DNA of 64,000 bases from Parasedimentitalea huanghaiensis (GTDB taxonomy: Bacteria > Pseudomonadota > Alphaproteobacteria > Rhodobacterales > Rhodobacteraceae). Under the pieces are notes generated by a model. That model was not told the DNA's origin. It saw only the letters and a list, made by a program, of their open reading frames with translations, and made no database searches. The stretch lies in NCBI RefSeq assembly GCF_009753675.1, contig NZ_WQLV01000007.1:124001-188000 (forward strand), in the 5' to 3' direction. Shown piece after piece: positions 51,641 to 60,926 of this stretch (the stretch's first letter is position 1; each line of letters starts with the position of its first letter). The translations under genes were made by a program, and so were the position numbers.

Positions 51641-53056
51641 CTACACTTTCAGCACAGCGCCGGGGTTCATGATTCCGTTGGGGTCTAACGCCTGTTTGAT
51701 CGCCCGCATGGCCGCCAGCCGCACCGGATCCCCATAGCGTTCAACATCTTCGACCTTCAGCCGCCCGACACCGTGTTCGGCGCTGATAGAGCCGCCCATC
51801 TGGTGCACCAGATCATGTACCGCGCGCTTTACCTCGCTGCGCTGCGCATCATAGTCCTCTCGGCTTTTGCCTGATGCAGGGAACACATTGTAATGCAAGT
51901 TGCCGTCACCAAGATGGCCAAAGCAATTGATCCGAAACGCCCCAAGTGCCGCAATGGCTTCACCGCCACGCGCTATGAACTCGGGGATCGCGGACAGCGG
52001 AATAGAAATATCATGGCTGGAGACCGATCCGATCAGCCGGTTTGCTTCGGGGATTTGCTCACGCACAGTCCAGAGCTCGTTGCGCTGGGTCTCGGACTGG
52101 GCAATCACCCCGTCCAATGCGCAGCCATCCCCAACCGCTGCCTCAAACAGGTCTGCCAGAGCCTGTTCTGGGTCTTGTCCACGAGACAACCCAAGTTCGA
52201 TCAATACGCACCACTCAGGGGCGCGCTCAAAAGGCTGACGCAGCTGTGGCAATGTCTCAGCCAAAAACTCAAGCCCTTGCCGGTGGATCAGCTCAAAGGC
52301 GCTGACCGCCTCGCCCAACTGGTCACGCGCAAAAGAGAGCAAATCCAACGCAGCCTGCGCAGAGGGCACAACAAACATCGCGGTGCCGCGCACCGCCGGA
52401 ACCGGGGAAAGTTTCAGTGCGGCTGCGGTAATCACCCCCAATGTACCCTCTGCACCGATCAACAGCCCACGCAGATCATAGCCAGTGTTGTCCTTACGCA
52501 ACCGACTCAACCCATGCCAAATCTCTCCATTGGGCAACACCGCCTCCAATCCGAGACAGAGCTCGCGGGTATTGCCATAGCGCAGGACGTTCACGCCACC
52601 TGCATTGGTGGACAGATTGCCACCAATTTGCGCCGAGCCTTCCGAGGCCAGCGAGAGCGGGAACAACCGGTTTGCCCCCTGCGCCGCAGTCTGCACATCC
52701 GCCAGTATTGCCCCGGCTTCGGCAACCAGAACATTTTCCTGCGGGTAAACACCTCGAATGGCCGCTATTCGTTCCAGAGAAATCAAGAGGGGTGCGGGAC
52801 CATCTGGCATCACTTGCCCACATACCAAGCCTGTACCGCCACCGTATGGAACAACGGGCACCCTTGCTGCATTGGCAGACCGCACCAACGTCGCGACCTC
52901 ATCAACAGTCTGAGGCAGAGCAAGTACGCCAGCCTGGCCATTAAACCGGCCACGTGGCTCTTCCAGATACCGCGGTTCAATGTCGCGCAGCACCCCATCT
53001 GGTAGAATTGCGCTCAATTGATTTGCGAAGTCGGGGGTGGCGGGGTTCAATGTCAT
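51641..53056 (-). CDS. FAD-binding oxidase/dehydrogenase (D-lactate / D-2-hydroxyacid type)
   Basis: 471 residues of the FAD-linked oxidase class with a PCMH FAD domain (VPVVPYGGGTGLVCGQ, GGNLSTNAGGVNVLRYGNTRE, GAEGTLGVIT) and the vanillyl-alcohol-oxidase-type C-terminal cap ending HLGDGNLHYNVF...SAEHGVGR. Likely oxidises D-lactate, glycolate or D-2-hydroxyglutarate; choice not resolved. ATG 53056 has GGATTG upstream; another ATG is eight codons earlier. Confidence 0.92.
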   Translation of the reverse strand: MTLNPATPDFANQLSAILPDGVLRDIEPRYLEEPRGRFNGQAGVLALPQTVDEVATLVRSANAARVPVVPYGGGTGLVCGQVMPDGPAPLLISLERIAAIRGVYPQENVLVAEAGAILADVQTAAQGANRLFPLSLASEGSAQIGGNLSTNAGGVNVLRYGNTRELCLGLEAVLPNGEIWHGLSRLRKDNTGYDLRGLLIGAEGTLGVITAAALKLSPVPAVRGTAMFVVPSAQAALDLLSFARDQLGEAVSAFELIHRQGLEFLAETLPQLRQPFERAPEWCVLIELGLSRGQDPEQALADLFEAAVGDGCALDGVIAQSETQRNELWTVREQIPEANRLIGSVSSHDISIPLSAIPEFIARGGEAIAALGAFRINCFGHLGDGNLHYNVFPASGKSREDYDAQRSEVKRAVHDLVHQMGGSISAEHGVGRLKVEDVERYGDPVRLAAMRAIKQALDPNGIMNPGAVLKV

Positions 53057-53159
53057 GTTCAATCCATGTCCAATTGGCATCCGCTACGCAAGCCCTGTTG
53101 CACCACAACCACCTGCGTTTTGGTCGCATGGCTCGCCCAAATGAACCAGCGTTCGGATG

Positions 53160-53203
53160 TTTCTTTTTGCCAGAACTACTCCGGGGTTTGGGGCAGAGCC
53201 CCA
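53160..53203 (-). repeat. short intergenic repeat, family 2, copy 2
   Basis: On the minus strand TGGGGC-TCT-GCCCCA is followed by AACCCCGGAGTAGTTCTGGC and then AAAAAGAAA. It lies 16 bp past the GNAT stop and shares GGAGTA-TT-T-GCAAAAAGAA with 29043-29076. Confidence 0.5.
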
Positions 53204-53218
53204 GGACATCAGCACAGA

Positions 53219-53803
53219 TCACCCTGCTTCGGTGCGTCCCCGGCGGTCACTGCGCAAAGAGGCATATAGGACATGAGTCCGCCAGCGCCCGTTGATCTGC
53301 AAATAGGACTGAGCCACACCCTCATATTTGAAACTGGTGCTTTCCAGCAAACCGCGTGAGGCGGTATTCTCTGGCAGGCAGGCGGCTTCAATTCGGCTCA
53401 GATCCAGTTGAGTAAAGGCATAATGCACCACTGCGCCAATAGCCTCGCGCATGTATCCCAGACGGGCAAACGGCATGCCGGTCCAATAGCCAAGGGTTCC
53501 AGCCTGTGCTGGACCACGCCGAATATTGTCCAGCGTAATGGCCCCAACCAGTACCTGATCTTCACGCCTGCATAAGAACAGCGGCAGTGCAGTGCCTCCA
53601 TTGACCGAACGCTGCGCCCAGTAGACCCGGTTGGAAAAAGATTTCCGGCTTAGATGTTCGGGGGCCCAGCTGGGCTCCCAGGGTGTCAGATACGCCTGAC
53701 TGTCTTGCCGCAATCTGGCCCAGGCGCGAAAGTCGGAATGCACCGGCGGCCGAAGTGTCAGCCGCTCGGTTTCAATTCGGACTTTACGCTTGGACAGTAA
53801 CAT
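53219..53803 (-). CDS. GNAT family N-acetyltransferase (RimJ/RimL-like)
   Basis: 194 residues: VRIETERLTLRPPVHSDFRAWARLRQ at the N terminus, GYWTGMPFARLGYMREAI near the acetyl-CoA site and LDLSRIEAACLPENTASRGLLEST. Such proteins acetylate N termini of ribosomal proteins or small molecules. Its ATG overlaps the M16 peptidase stop (TGATG), so translation is coupled. Confidence 0.93.
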   Translation of the reverse strand: MLLSKRKVRIETERLTLRPPVHSDFRAWARLRQDSQAYLTPWEPSWAPEHLSRKSFSNRVYWAQRSVNGGTALPLFLCRREDQVLVGAITLDNIRRGPAQAGTLGYWTGMPFARLGYMREAIGAVVHYAFTQLDLSRIEAACLPENTASRGLLESTSFKYEGVAQSYLQINGRWRTHVLYASLRSDRRGRTEAG

Positions 53804-55065
53804 CAGGCAGCACGCCTCTCCTGCAGTTTTGCAAGACTTGGCGCCTGTGACACCGGACCATAAAGCGCTAGAGCCGCTGGTGCCTTGATCGCCATCATCT
53901 CTGCAAACTCGCGAACATCCCCGGTGGTTACCGCGTCAATGCGTGCGATGGTGTCTTCCAGTGGCGGCACCTTATCCCAGATCTGCACCAACCGTGCCAA
54001 CCGTTCGGCCCGCGTTGACGGGCTTTCAAGGCCCATCAGCATACCAGCCTTCATCTGCGCCCGTGCGCGGGCCACTTCTTCGGGGGCCATGTCTTCAGCT
54101 GCGCGCTTCATCTCATCTATAGTGATCTCAGCCAATTCGCCCAGTTGGCTGGCCGACGTGCCGGCATAGATGGTGGTCGAACCGGTATCCGCATAGGCGC
54201 CCGTCTGAGCAAAGATCGAATAGCACAACCCGCGTTTCTCGCGCACTTCCTGAAACAGGCGACTGGACATACCGCCACCTAATGCGCTCGAGTAGATCTG
54301 AGCAGTGTAAATCGCATCATCACGGTAGCCGGGGCTTTCCAGAGCCAGAGCAAAATGGGCTTGCTCCAGTGTTTTTTCATGCCGCGCCTCACCACCGGTA
54401 AAGCGCGCAGGCTCTACCAACTTGCTGGCACGGGGCTGCATATGCCCGAACAGTTTCTCAGCCGTTTTGACCAACAGATCATGATCCACAGCCCCCGCAG
54501 CAGACAGGATCATCTGGCCAGGGCCATAATGTTCGCCAACAAACCCAGCCAGATCTTCGCGGGTAAAGGCGCTGACCCGCTCGGTCGGACCTAGAATAGT
54601 CCGGCCCAATGGCTGGTTGTGATAGCTTTCTTCCTGCAACCAATCAAAAATCACATCATCTGGTGTATCCAGAGACTGCCCGATTTCCTGCAGGATCACG
54701 CCACGCTCGATCTCGATTTCAGCCGCGTCGAACACCGGGTTCAGCACGATATCACTGATCACATCCAACGCCAGTGGGACATCATCTTTCAGGACACGGG
54801 CGTAATAGGCTGTCACTTCTCGACTGGTATAGGCGTTGATGTAGCCCCCAACATCCTCGATCGACTCGGCGATTTGCAAGGCCGACCGCGTGGTTGTTCC
54901 TTTGAACGCCATATGCTCCAGAAAATGAGCAATACCATTTTGCTCAAGCCGCTCATGACGACCGCCTGCCGTTACCCAGATGCCTATGGACGCAGATTGC
55001 AGCCCTGGCATGTTTTCAGAAACGATACGGAAGCCGTTAGCCAGCTGGTCTTGTTGAACAGTCAA
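53803..55065 (-). CDS. M16 family zinc peptidase (processing peptidase-like)
   Basis: 420 residues. The inverted zinc motif HFLEH (His47, Glu50, His51) and the distal Glu in the following helix mark an active M16B peptidase, close to mitochondrial processing peptidase beta. The second half is the non-catalytic repeat. The gene sits between thrC and GNAT; the start overlaps the thrC stop by 4 bp. Natural substrates are unknown. Confidence 0.95.
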   Translation of the reverse strand: MTVQQDQLANGFRIVSENMPGLQSASIGIWVTAGGRHERLEQNGIAHFLEHMAFKGTTTRSALQIAESIEDVGGYINAYTSREVTAYYARVLKDDVPLALDVISDIVLNPVFDAAEIEIERGVILQEIGQSLDTPDDVIFDWLQEESYHNQPLGRTILGPTERVSAFTREDLAGFVGEHYGPGQMILSAAGAVDHDLLVKTAEKLFGHMQPRASKLVEPARFTGGEARHEKTLEQAHFALALESPGYRDDAIYTAQIYSSALGGGMSSRLFQEVREKRGLCYSIFAQTGAYADTGSTTIYAGTSASQLGELAEITIDEMKRAAEDMAPEEVARARAQMKAGMLMGLESPSTRAERLARLVQIWDKVPPLEDTIARIDAVTTGDVREFAEMMAIKAPAALALYGPVSQAPSLAKLQERRAA

Positions 55066-56450
55066 TTCGGTATGTTCTTTCTGATGTGCTCTTCGAGAGT
55101 CGTTAGGTCGTTGGCGATCCGGGTCACCCGTTCTGATCTGTCATACAGATCCGCCATGTGTGTGGGAAGAGGTGGATGTATACCACAGGCATCTTTCACT
55201 GCAGCCGGGAACTTGGCCGGGTGCGCTGTCGCCAGAGTAATCATAGGAACCTCTGAAACGCGATGTTCTTCGGCCACCTTGACCCCAACAGCACCATGCG
55301 GACACAGCAGATCGCCACTGGCCGACAACTGGCTCTTGATAGTGGCCAGAGTTTCGTCTTCGGAACACCGGCCTGACTTGTAAGTATCGGCCAATGACTG
55401 CATCGCGCCCTGCGACACGTCAAAGCCACCGGTCTTCAGCTCGTCCATCAGCTGCGACACCGCCCCTGCATCACGCCCGTAGGCAAAATACAGCGCGCGC
55501 TCAAAGTTGGATGAGACCTGAATATCCATAGAGGGAGAAATCGACGGGATGGTTTCGCCTTTGTAGTAGCCCTTCCCGTCCAGACAGCGGTGCAGAATGT
55601 CGTTCTGGTTTGTCGCCACAACCAGATCCTCGATTGGCAGGCCCATCTGCTGGGCGATATAGCCGGCAAAGATGTCCCCAAAGTTGCCGGTTGGCACGGT
55701 AAAGCTCACCTTGCGGTGTGGCGCGCCCAGCGACACAGCAGATGAGAAGTAGTATACGACCTGTGCCAGAACACGGGCGATGTTGATTGAATTGACCCCG
55801 GCCAGCTTTACGCCATCACGGAAGTCAAAGTCGTTGAACATGTCTTTGACACGGGCCTGACAGTCGTCAAAATCCCCGTCCAGCGCTAGGGCATGGACAT
55901 TGGAATCCTGCGGTGTGCTCATCTGACGGCGCTGCACCTCGGACACCCGGCCATGCGGGTAAAGGATGAACACATCCACATTGCTCAACCCCTTAAAGGC
56001 CTCGATCGCGGCAGACCCGGTATCGCCGGACGTAGCACCAACAATCGTCACCCGTTCATCTCGCTTGGCCAGCGCTGCCTGGAACAACTGACCGATCAGC
56101 TGCATGGCAAAGTCTTTGAACGCCAGTGTAGGGCCGTGGAACAGTTCCAGCAGGAAGTGGTTCGGCGCCAGCTGTTTCAGCGGGGCCTGCGCTGCGTGGT
56201 CGAAATTAGCATAGGCCTTGGCGATGATGTCGCGGAATTCGGCGTCAGTGAAGCTGTCACCCAAGAACGGCCACATCACCCGGAACGTGGTTTCTTCATA
56301 GCTGAGACCAGACAACGCAGCGATGTCATCCTGGCTCATCTGCGGGATCTCAGCCGGGACATACAGCCCGCCATCGCGTGCCAGGCCACTTAACATGGCA
56401 TCTTCAAAACTCAGCTCAGGCGCTTGGCCACGGGTAGAGATGTATTTCAT
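55062..56450 (-). CDS. thrC: threonine synthase
   Basis: 462 residues, the longer yeast-like class. Converts O-phosphohomoserine to threonine. The PLP lysine lies in LAFKDFAMQL (Lys112), and the phosphate loop is GATSGDTGSAA. ATG 56450 overlaps the surf1 stop by one base (TGATG), so thrC is coupled to the oxidase-assembly operon, as in relatives. Confidence 0.96.
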   Translation of the reverse strand: MKYISTRGQAPELSFEDAMLSGLARDGGLYVPAEIPQMSQDDIAALSGLSYEETTFRVMWPFLGDSFTDAEFRDIIAKAYANFDHAAQAPLKQLAPNHFLLELFHGPTLAFKDFAMQLIGQLFQAALAKRDERVTIVGATSGDTGSAAIEAFKGLSNVDVFILYPHGRVSEVQRRQMSTPQDSNVHALALDGDFDDCQARVKDMFNDFDFRDGVKLAGVNSINIARVLAQVVYYFSSAVSLGAPHRKVSFTVPTGNFGDIFAGYIAQQMGLPIEDLVVATNQNDILHRCLDGKGYYKGETIPSISPSMDIQVSSNFERALYFAYGRDAGAVSQLMDELKTGGFDVSQGAMQSLADTYKSGRCSEDETLATIKSQLSASGDLLCPHGAVGVKVAEEHRVSEVPMITLATAHPAKFPAAVKDACGIHPPLPTHMADLYDRSERVTRIANDLTTLEEHIRKNIPN

Positions 56451-57130
56451 CACGTTAGCTCTCGGTTTTGGCGCGAACGCCACAGGAAGTAAGCAGTCAT
56501 CGCAGCCCAGAGGAAGGCCAGCGAAAACCAGGTGATCGCATATTGCAAGTGGTTGTTGGGGATTGATGCTGTGTCGATTGGCATCGGTATGACGGAGCTT
56601 CCATTGATCGGGTGGTCACTTAGCACCACCATGATCGGCAAGGTTTTCAGCGCAGCGGCCATGGCCTCCACATCGCGGGCATACCAGATGTTTTTGACGG
56701 TATCAGGAGGGGGCGTGTAACCGTCGGTTTCATCCGGCCAATGCAAGTTTCCCAGAAACTCAACCTGGCCAGTGTAGCGGACAGATCCTTTATCAGCAGA
56801 TCGGATGAAGCCCCGGTCCACCAGAATCCGACGACCATCGTCGGTCACAAATGGGACAATCATCCTGTAGCCCGGCCCCAGCATGGGCATTGAAACCAGT
56901 ACGTGTAACTCGCCACTCGCCATTTCGCCGATCAAACGAACCGGCCTGTATTTATCGGCCTCAGGATCAGGTTGAATGGGCAAGGCCACCGGCTCGGCTG
57001 CGACACGCGTTTCAATGGTATCCAAAATATTCTGTTTCCAGGCCATTCGCTGCATCTGCCACGCGCCAAGGCTCAGCAGAACTGCCAACCCAGCAACGCC
57101 AACGATCAGAACGAATATCAGACGCCGCAT
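56450..57130 (-). CDS. SURF1 family cytochrome oxidase assembly protein
   Basis: 226 residues with two membrane helices (about 2-20 and 200-218) flanking a periplasmic domain; SURF1 patterns: LGAWQMQRMAWKQ, YRPVRLIGEM and YAITWFSLAFLWAAM. Helps insert haem a into subunit I (CtaD). It comes after ctaE with 97 bp and a hairpin between. Confidence 0.93.
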   Translation of the reverse strand: MRRLIFVLIVGVAGLAVLLSLGAWQMQRMAWKQNILDTIETRVAAEPVALPIQPDPEADKYRPVRLIGEMASGELHVLVSMPMLGPGYRMIVPFVTDDGRRILVDRGFIRSADKGSVRYTGQVEFLGNLHWPDETDGYTPPPDTVKNIWYARDVEAMAAALKTLPIMVVLSDHPINGSSVIPMPIDTASIPNNHLQYAITWFSLAFLWAAMTAYFLWRSRQNRELT

Positions 57131-57148
57131 AACAGCCCCTCACCAACA

Positions 57149-57179
57149 GAAAAGCGCGCGGAGCATCCCCCGCGCGCTG
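57149..57179 (-). terminator. hairpin terminator between ctaE and surf1
   Basis: AGCGCGCGG and CCGCGCGCT form a hairpin followed by TTTT on the minus strand, 50 bp after the ctaE stop. It may attenuate transcription into surf1-thrC. Confidence 0.7.
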
Positions 57180-57227
57180 TGCTTGATACGCTGTGCTCGC
57201 AGTTTTTCAACTGCAAACATGTATCCC

Positions 57228-58040
57228 TTACATTCCGGCGGTACCCCAGAGGTACACGGCGAAGAACAGGAACAGCCAAACCACATCAACAAAGTGCCAG
57301 TACCATGCAGCTGTTTCAAACCCAACGTGCTGTTCCGGAGTGAAGGCCCCCTTCATCGCACGGATCAAACACACGATCAGGAAGATGGTCCCCAGCAGTA
57401 CGTGGAAGCCGTGGAACCCAGTCGCCATGAAGAAGTTCGAATAGAAGATATCGCCACCGAACTCCCAGCCTTCATGGGCCAGAACTTCATAGTATTCAAA
57501 CGCTTGCAGGCCCGTAAAGGCAACACCAAAGGCGATACCGATGGCCAAACCCTGCACCAGTGCTTTGCGGTCATTGCTGTGGACCAGCGCGTGGTGCGCC
57601 CAGGTCACGGCACAGCCGGACAGCAGCAGAATCAAGGTGTTGATCAGCGGCAGATGGAACGGATCCACGATATGGATCGCAGGCTGCACATACTCGGTGC
57701 CGATATAGTCCTGCATTGGGTAGATCGCATGTTTGAAGAACGACCAGAACCAAGCAAAGAAGAACATGACTTCGGACATCACAAACAGGATAAACCCGTA
57801 GCGCAGTCCAATCCGTACCACACTGGTGTGATCGCCAGTGTTGCCTTCATGGGCAACTTCGGCCCACCAGGCAAAGCTGGTGTATAGAACAGCCAACAAG
57901 CCGCCCCAGAACAGCCAGGCAGTGATACCGTGCATCCACAGCACAGCGCCAAACAGCATGGCAAAGCCACCCACTGCGCCCAGCAGCGGCCAGATCGACG
58001 GTGGTAGAATATGATAGTCGTGATTTTTAGCGTGCGCCAT
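57228..58040 (-). CDS. ctaE: cytochrome c oxidase subunit III
   Basis: 270-residue membrane protein with seven helices; signatures are the [20 protein letters not shown] start, [30 protein letters not shown] and [18 protein letters not shown]. Stabilises the aa3 core and takes part in proton uptake. GAGGGA precedes the ATG. Confidence 0.98.
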   Translation of the reverse strand: MAHAKNHDYHILPPSIWPLLGAVGGFAMLFGAVLWMHGITAWLFWGGLLAVLYTSFAWWAEVAHEGNTGDHTSVVRIGLRYGFILFVMSEVMFFFAWFWSFFKHAIYPMQDYIGTEYVQPAIHIVDPFHLPLINTLILLLSGCAVTWAHHALVHSNDRKALVQGLAIGIAFGVAFTGLQAFEYYEVLAHEGWEFGGDIFYSNFFMATGFHGFHVLLGTIFLIVCLIRAMKGAFTPEQHVGFETAAWYWHFVDVVWLFLFFAVYLWGTAGM

Positions 58041-58063
58041 TTAAGTGTCCCTCACCTGCCGGC

Positions 58064-58651
58064 TTAGTTCATGTTTGCTTCTGCCCCGGTGTTTTCACCG
58101 GTTTCAAGGGCGGCATAACCCTCGGGCAGATCGATTTCGTAAAAAGTGTACGACAGCGTGATCGTATGTACGTACTTACCGTCCCGGTCATCAACGATTT
58201 CCGGATCGACAAAGAAGGTCACGGGCATCTGAACCCGCTCCCCTGGTTGCAAAACTTGTTCCTCAAAGCAGAAGCAAGCGATTTTTTCAAAGAAAGCACC
58301 CGCAGCATAGGGTGTCACATTATATGACGCCTGCCCTGCGATTGGCCTGTCTGTTGGATTATAAGCTTCATAGAACGCAAGACCGGTTTCGCCAATCTTG
58401 ATTTCCATCTCACGAACCATGGGTTTGAACTCCCACGGCATCCCCCGGTCCTTAGAGCCATCAAAGCGCACTTTGATCGTCTTCTCCAGGATTTCATCCG
58501 AGCCCGCTGTAGCCACCCCTGTGGTGCCGCCAAACCCGGTGACACGACAGAACCAATCGTAGAAAGGGACCGAAGCCCAGGCGAGAGCGCCCATGACAAC
58601 GACAACCCCAACCAGTTGGGCCGCAGTTTTTTGTGGAGCATTCAGCGCCAT
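58064..58651 (-). CDS. ctaG: cytochrome c oxidase assembly protein CtaG/Cox11
   Basis: 195 residues: one N-terminal membrane helix and a periplasmic domain with the copper-binding CFCFEEQ motif and PVTFFVDPE. It delivers copper to CuB of subunit I. Start directly abuts the small upstream gene; the gap to ctaE is 23 bp. Confidence 0.96.
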   Translation of the reverse strand: MALNAPQKTAAQLVGVVVVMGALAWASVPFYDWFCRVTGFGGTTGVATAGSDEILEKTIKVRFDGSKDRGMPWEFKPMVREMEIKIGETGLAFYEAYNPTDRPIAGQASYNVTPYAAGAFFEKIACFCFEEQVLQPGERVQMPVTFFVDPEIVDDRDGKYVHTITLSYTFYEIDLPEGYAALETGENTGAEANMN

Positions 58652-58818
58652 CAGTTTTGGTCTGCCGCTTGGTTTTGTGGGAACTTAAAGTCAGAAGATG
58701 TGACTTTGACCAAGGTCAGGGCCAGCACCAGAACTACAAAAGCTCCAAGTGAAAGGCCCACGCCCAGATTGCGACCAAAGCGGCGCTGGTGAATTTCGTG
58801 CTGCGGTTTGAAGCTCAT
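58651..58818 (-). CDS. small single-helix protein in the oxidase operon
   Basis: 55 residues: HEIHQRRFGRNLGVGLSLGAF leads into one membrane segment (about 20-40) and a short C-terminal tail. Such small proteins between ctaB and ctaG occur in Paracoccus-type clusters (CoxF-like) and are thought to assist oxidase assembly. ATG 58818 directly follows the ctaB stop (58820), with GGAGG inside ctaB. Confidence 0.72.
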   Translation of the reverse strand: MSFKPQHEIHQRRFGRNLGVGLSLGAFVVLVLALTLVKVTSSDFKFPQNQAADQN

Positions 58819-58819
58819 C

Positions 58820-59761
58820 TTACCAGCCTCCCAATCCAAATGGTTTCAGCATGGCTTCGACCAGGATCGCGCCAAAATGCAGGAACAGATACAACAGAGA
58901 CAGCTTGAAGAAGCTGCGCTCGGCTTTGAAGTTATCCTTTTCGGAGTCGTCCTCATCACGGCGCCAGATTTTCCAGGCCCCACGCAGGAACAGCGCGTTC
59001 AACACCAGCGACACCGCTAGATAAACTGGCCCGCCGACACCCGAAAACGCGGTTCCAACGGCCAGTAGTGCCAACAGAATGGTATAGACCAGAATATGCA
59101 CTCGGGTGGCACGACGTCCATGGGTCACCGTCAGCATCGGTACACCTGCATCGTCGTAATCGCTACGCATGAACAGTGCCAGAGCCCAGAAATGCGGTGG
59201 CGTCCACATGAATGTCAGGGCAAACATCAACCAGGGCTCAACAGACATAGAGCCGGTGGCAGCGATCCAGCCGATTACCGGCGGAAAGGCCCCAGCGGCA
59301 CCGCCAATGACGATGTTCTGCGGCGTCGCCCGCTTCAGCCACATGGTGTAGACGACAACATAAAAGAAGATGGTGAACGCCAAGAACGCACCGGCCAGCA
59401 GATTGGTTGCCAAGGCCAGCATGATCACCGACATCCCTGACAGCGCCAAGCCCAGGCTCAGCGCTTCGCCTTCCTCAACTTTACCAGCAGGGATAGGGCG
59501 GCCCTTGGTCCGCTTCATCACCTTATCAATATCTGCATCCCACCACATATTCAGCGCGCCAGATGCACCGCCACCGATGGCGATAAACAAAATGGCACAA
59601 AAGCCTATGACGGGATGCACCGACACCGGCGCAGCAAGCAGGCCAACAAAAGCGGTGAATACCACGAGTGACATCACCCGTGGCTTTAGCAGGGCAAAAT
59701 AATCGCCAAAGCTTGCCTCATCCTCACGGAGTATGCTGGCGTTGATGCTTGCGTCGCTCAT
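58820..59761 (-). CDS. ctaB: protohaem IX farnesyltransferase (haem O synthase)
   Basis: 313 residues, UbiA-type prenyltransferase with nine helices. The Asp-rich motifs NMWWDADIDKVMKRTKGRP and the second RSDYDDAGVPML bind Mg2+-farnesyl diphosphate. Makes haem O, the precursor of haem A. ATG 59761 (MSDASINAS) is preferred because the family begins there; a start at 59794 lacks a ribosome binding site. Confidence 0.95.
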   Translation of the reverse strand: MSDASINASILREDEASFGDYFALLKPRVMSLVVFTAFVGLLAAPVSVHPVIGFCAILFIAIGGGASGALNMWWDADIDKVMKRTKGRPIPAGKVEEGEALSLGLALSGMSVIMLALATNLLAGAFLAFTIFFYVVVYTMWLKRATPQNIVIGGAAGAFPPVIGWIAATGSMSVEPWLMFALTFMWTPPHFWALALFMRSDYDDAGVPMLTVTHGRRATRVHILVYTILLALLAVGTAFSGVGGPVYLAVSLVLNALFLRGAWKIWRRDEDDSEKDNFKAERSFFKLSLLYLFLHFGAILVEAMLKPFGLGGW

Positions 59762-59828
59762 CTTTGGTCCATTGGTTTTCTGGCTGCGTATCATACACGT
59801 AGCGTAGGGCAGTTTAGAAATCAGGCAA

Positions 59829-59850
59829 GGTGCGTATTACTGCGCACCCT
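59829..59850. repeat. short intergenic hairpin repeat, family 1, copy C (diverged)
   Basis: AGGTGCG-TATTACTG-CGCACCCT between ctaC and ctaB. The GGTGCG/CGCACC arms match copies A and B; the loop differs. It lies downstream of ctaC. Confidence 0.4.
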
Positions 59851-59891
59851 GCCGTGACTAAGGAGACGGGCAAAGTGCCCTTCAGATCAGA

Positions 59892-60731
59892 TCAGTTTGA
59901 AGCAACCTGAAAGTTCTGGGGCAAACCGGCGTATTCCTCGATCGCACCTTTCAGCCATGCATCATAGACCTCTTGGCTGACCACTTTGACGGTGATCGGC
60001 ATATAGGTATGGTCCTTACCGCAGAGCTCGGAACACTGACCAAAGTAAACGCCTTCTTTGTCGGCTTTGAACCACAGTTCCGCCAGACGACCCGGTACGC
60101 CATCCTGCTTAACAGCAAAGGCAGGCATCGCCCAGGAGTGGATCACGTCAGCCGCAGTCACCTGCATCACAACGGTTTTGCCAACGGGCACCACAACTGC
60201 AGTGTCAGTGGCCAGCAGGTACTCGTCTTCAGCATAGCCATTTTCAGCCAGCTCATCTTTGGCCAGCATGAAGCTTTCAAAGCCGAATTCGTGATCGACA
60301 TACTCATAACCCCAGTACCACTGGTAGCCTGTAACCTTAATGGTAAGGTCAGCTTCCGGAATTTCCTGCTGATTAAACAGAGCTGGTAACGAGAATGAGC
60401 CGATGAACACCAGGATCACAATCGGGATCAGCGTCCAGGCGATTTCAATTGGTGTGTGGTGGGTAAAGCTTGACGGATTCGGGTTCGCCTTACGGTTAAA
60501 ACGCAGGATTGCGTACAGCAACAAGCCAGCAACAAACAAACTAACAGCAGTAATGATCACTAGGATCATAAAGTCCAGATCTTGCGTTTGTTGGGCCAGC
60601 TCGCTTGCTGCGGGCTGGAAATTAAGTCCACCTGGAATAGGCTTACCAATGGACTCTAGTCCATCCTGAGCCATGGCAGGCAGGCTCGACAGGCCCGCAA
60701 AAAGGCCCGAAAGCTTCAAAGCATTCTTCAT
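59892..60731 (-). CDS. ctaC: cytochrome c oxidase subunit II
   Basis: 279 residues: signal peptide (1 to about 21), two membrane helices and a periplasmic CuA domain. The CuA ligands are in [11 protein letters not shown] and [14 protein letters not shown] (two Cys, Glu, His, Met). It accepts electrons from cytochrome c. AGGA precedes the ATG. First gene of the ctaC-ctaB-small-ctaG-ctaE series; an FNR-type box lies 164 bp upstream. Confidence 0.98.
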   Translation of the reverse strand: MKNALKLSGLFAGLSSLPAMAQDGLESIGKPIPGGLNFQPAASELAQQTQDLDFMILVIITAVSLFVAGLLLYAILRFNRKANPNPSSFTHHTPIEIAWTLIPIVILVFIGSFSLPALFNQQEIPEADLTIKVTGYQWYWGYEYVDHEFGFESFMLAKDELAENGYAEDEYLLATDTAVVVPVGKTVVMQVTAADVIHSWAMPAFAVKQDGVPGRLAELWFKADKEGVYFGQCSELCGKDHTYMPITVKVVSQEVYDAWLKGAIEEYAGLPQNFQVASN

Positions 60732-60784
60732 TTTATATCCTGATCGTTTGATCGCGTTGTTCCTCGCGTCGCTGTATCCTGCGG

Positions 60785-60799
60785 GGAATCACTGATTCC
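60785..60799. promoter_or_regulatory. 15-bp palindrome in the ctaC upstream region
   Basis: GGAATCA-C-TGATTCC is a perfect 7+1+7 dyad 54-68 bp before the ctaC ATG, a suitable place for a regulator. The binding protein is unknown. Confidence 0.4.
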
Positions 60800-60894
60800 A
60801 CAAAACACATCGACCCCGTTGTCTTTGCTGACGGTAGAAATCATATTCCAAGGATCAGATAAAGAGCTATGCTTGCGTCAAATGGGCGCTTTCT

Positions 60895-60908
60895 TGATTT
60901 AGATCAAA
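60895..60908. promoter_or_regulatory. FNR/FnrL-type operator between ctaC and tldD
   Basis: TTGATTTAGATCAA is a perfect TTGAT-N4-ATCAA dyad. It is 164 bp from the ctaC start and 18 bp before the tldD ATG; the match with the ctaD site favours ctaC as its target. Confidence 0.7.
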
Positions 60909-60926
60909 AAAAATGAGGTCCACACG

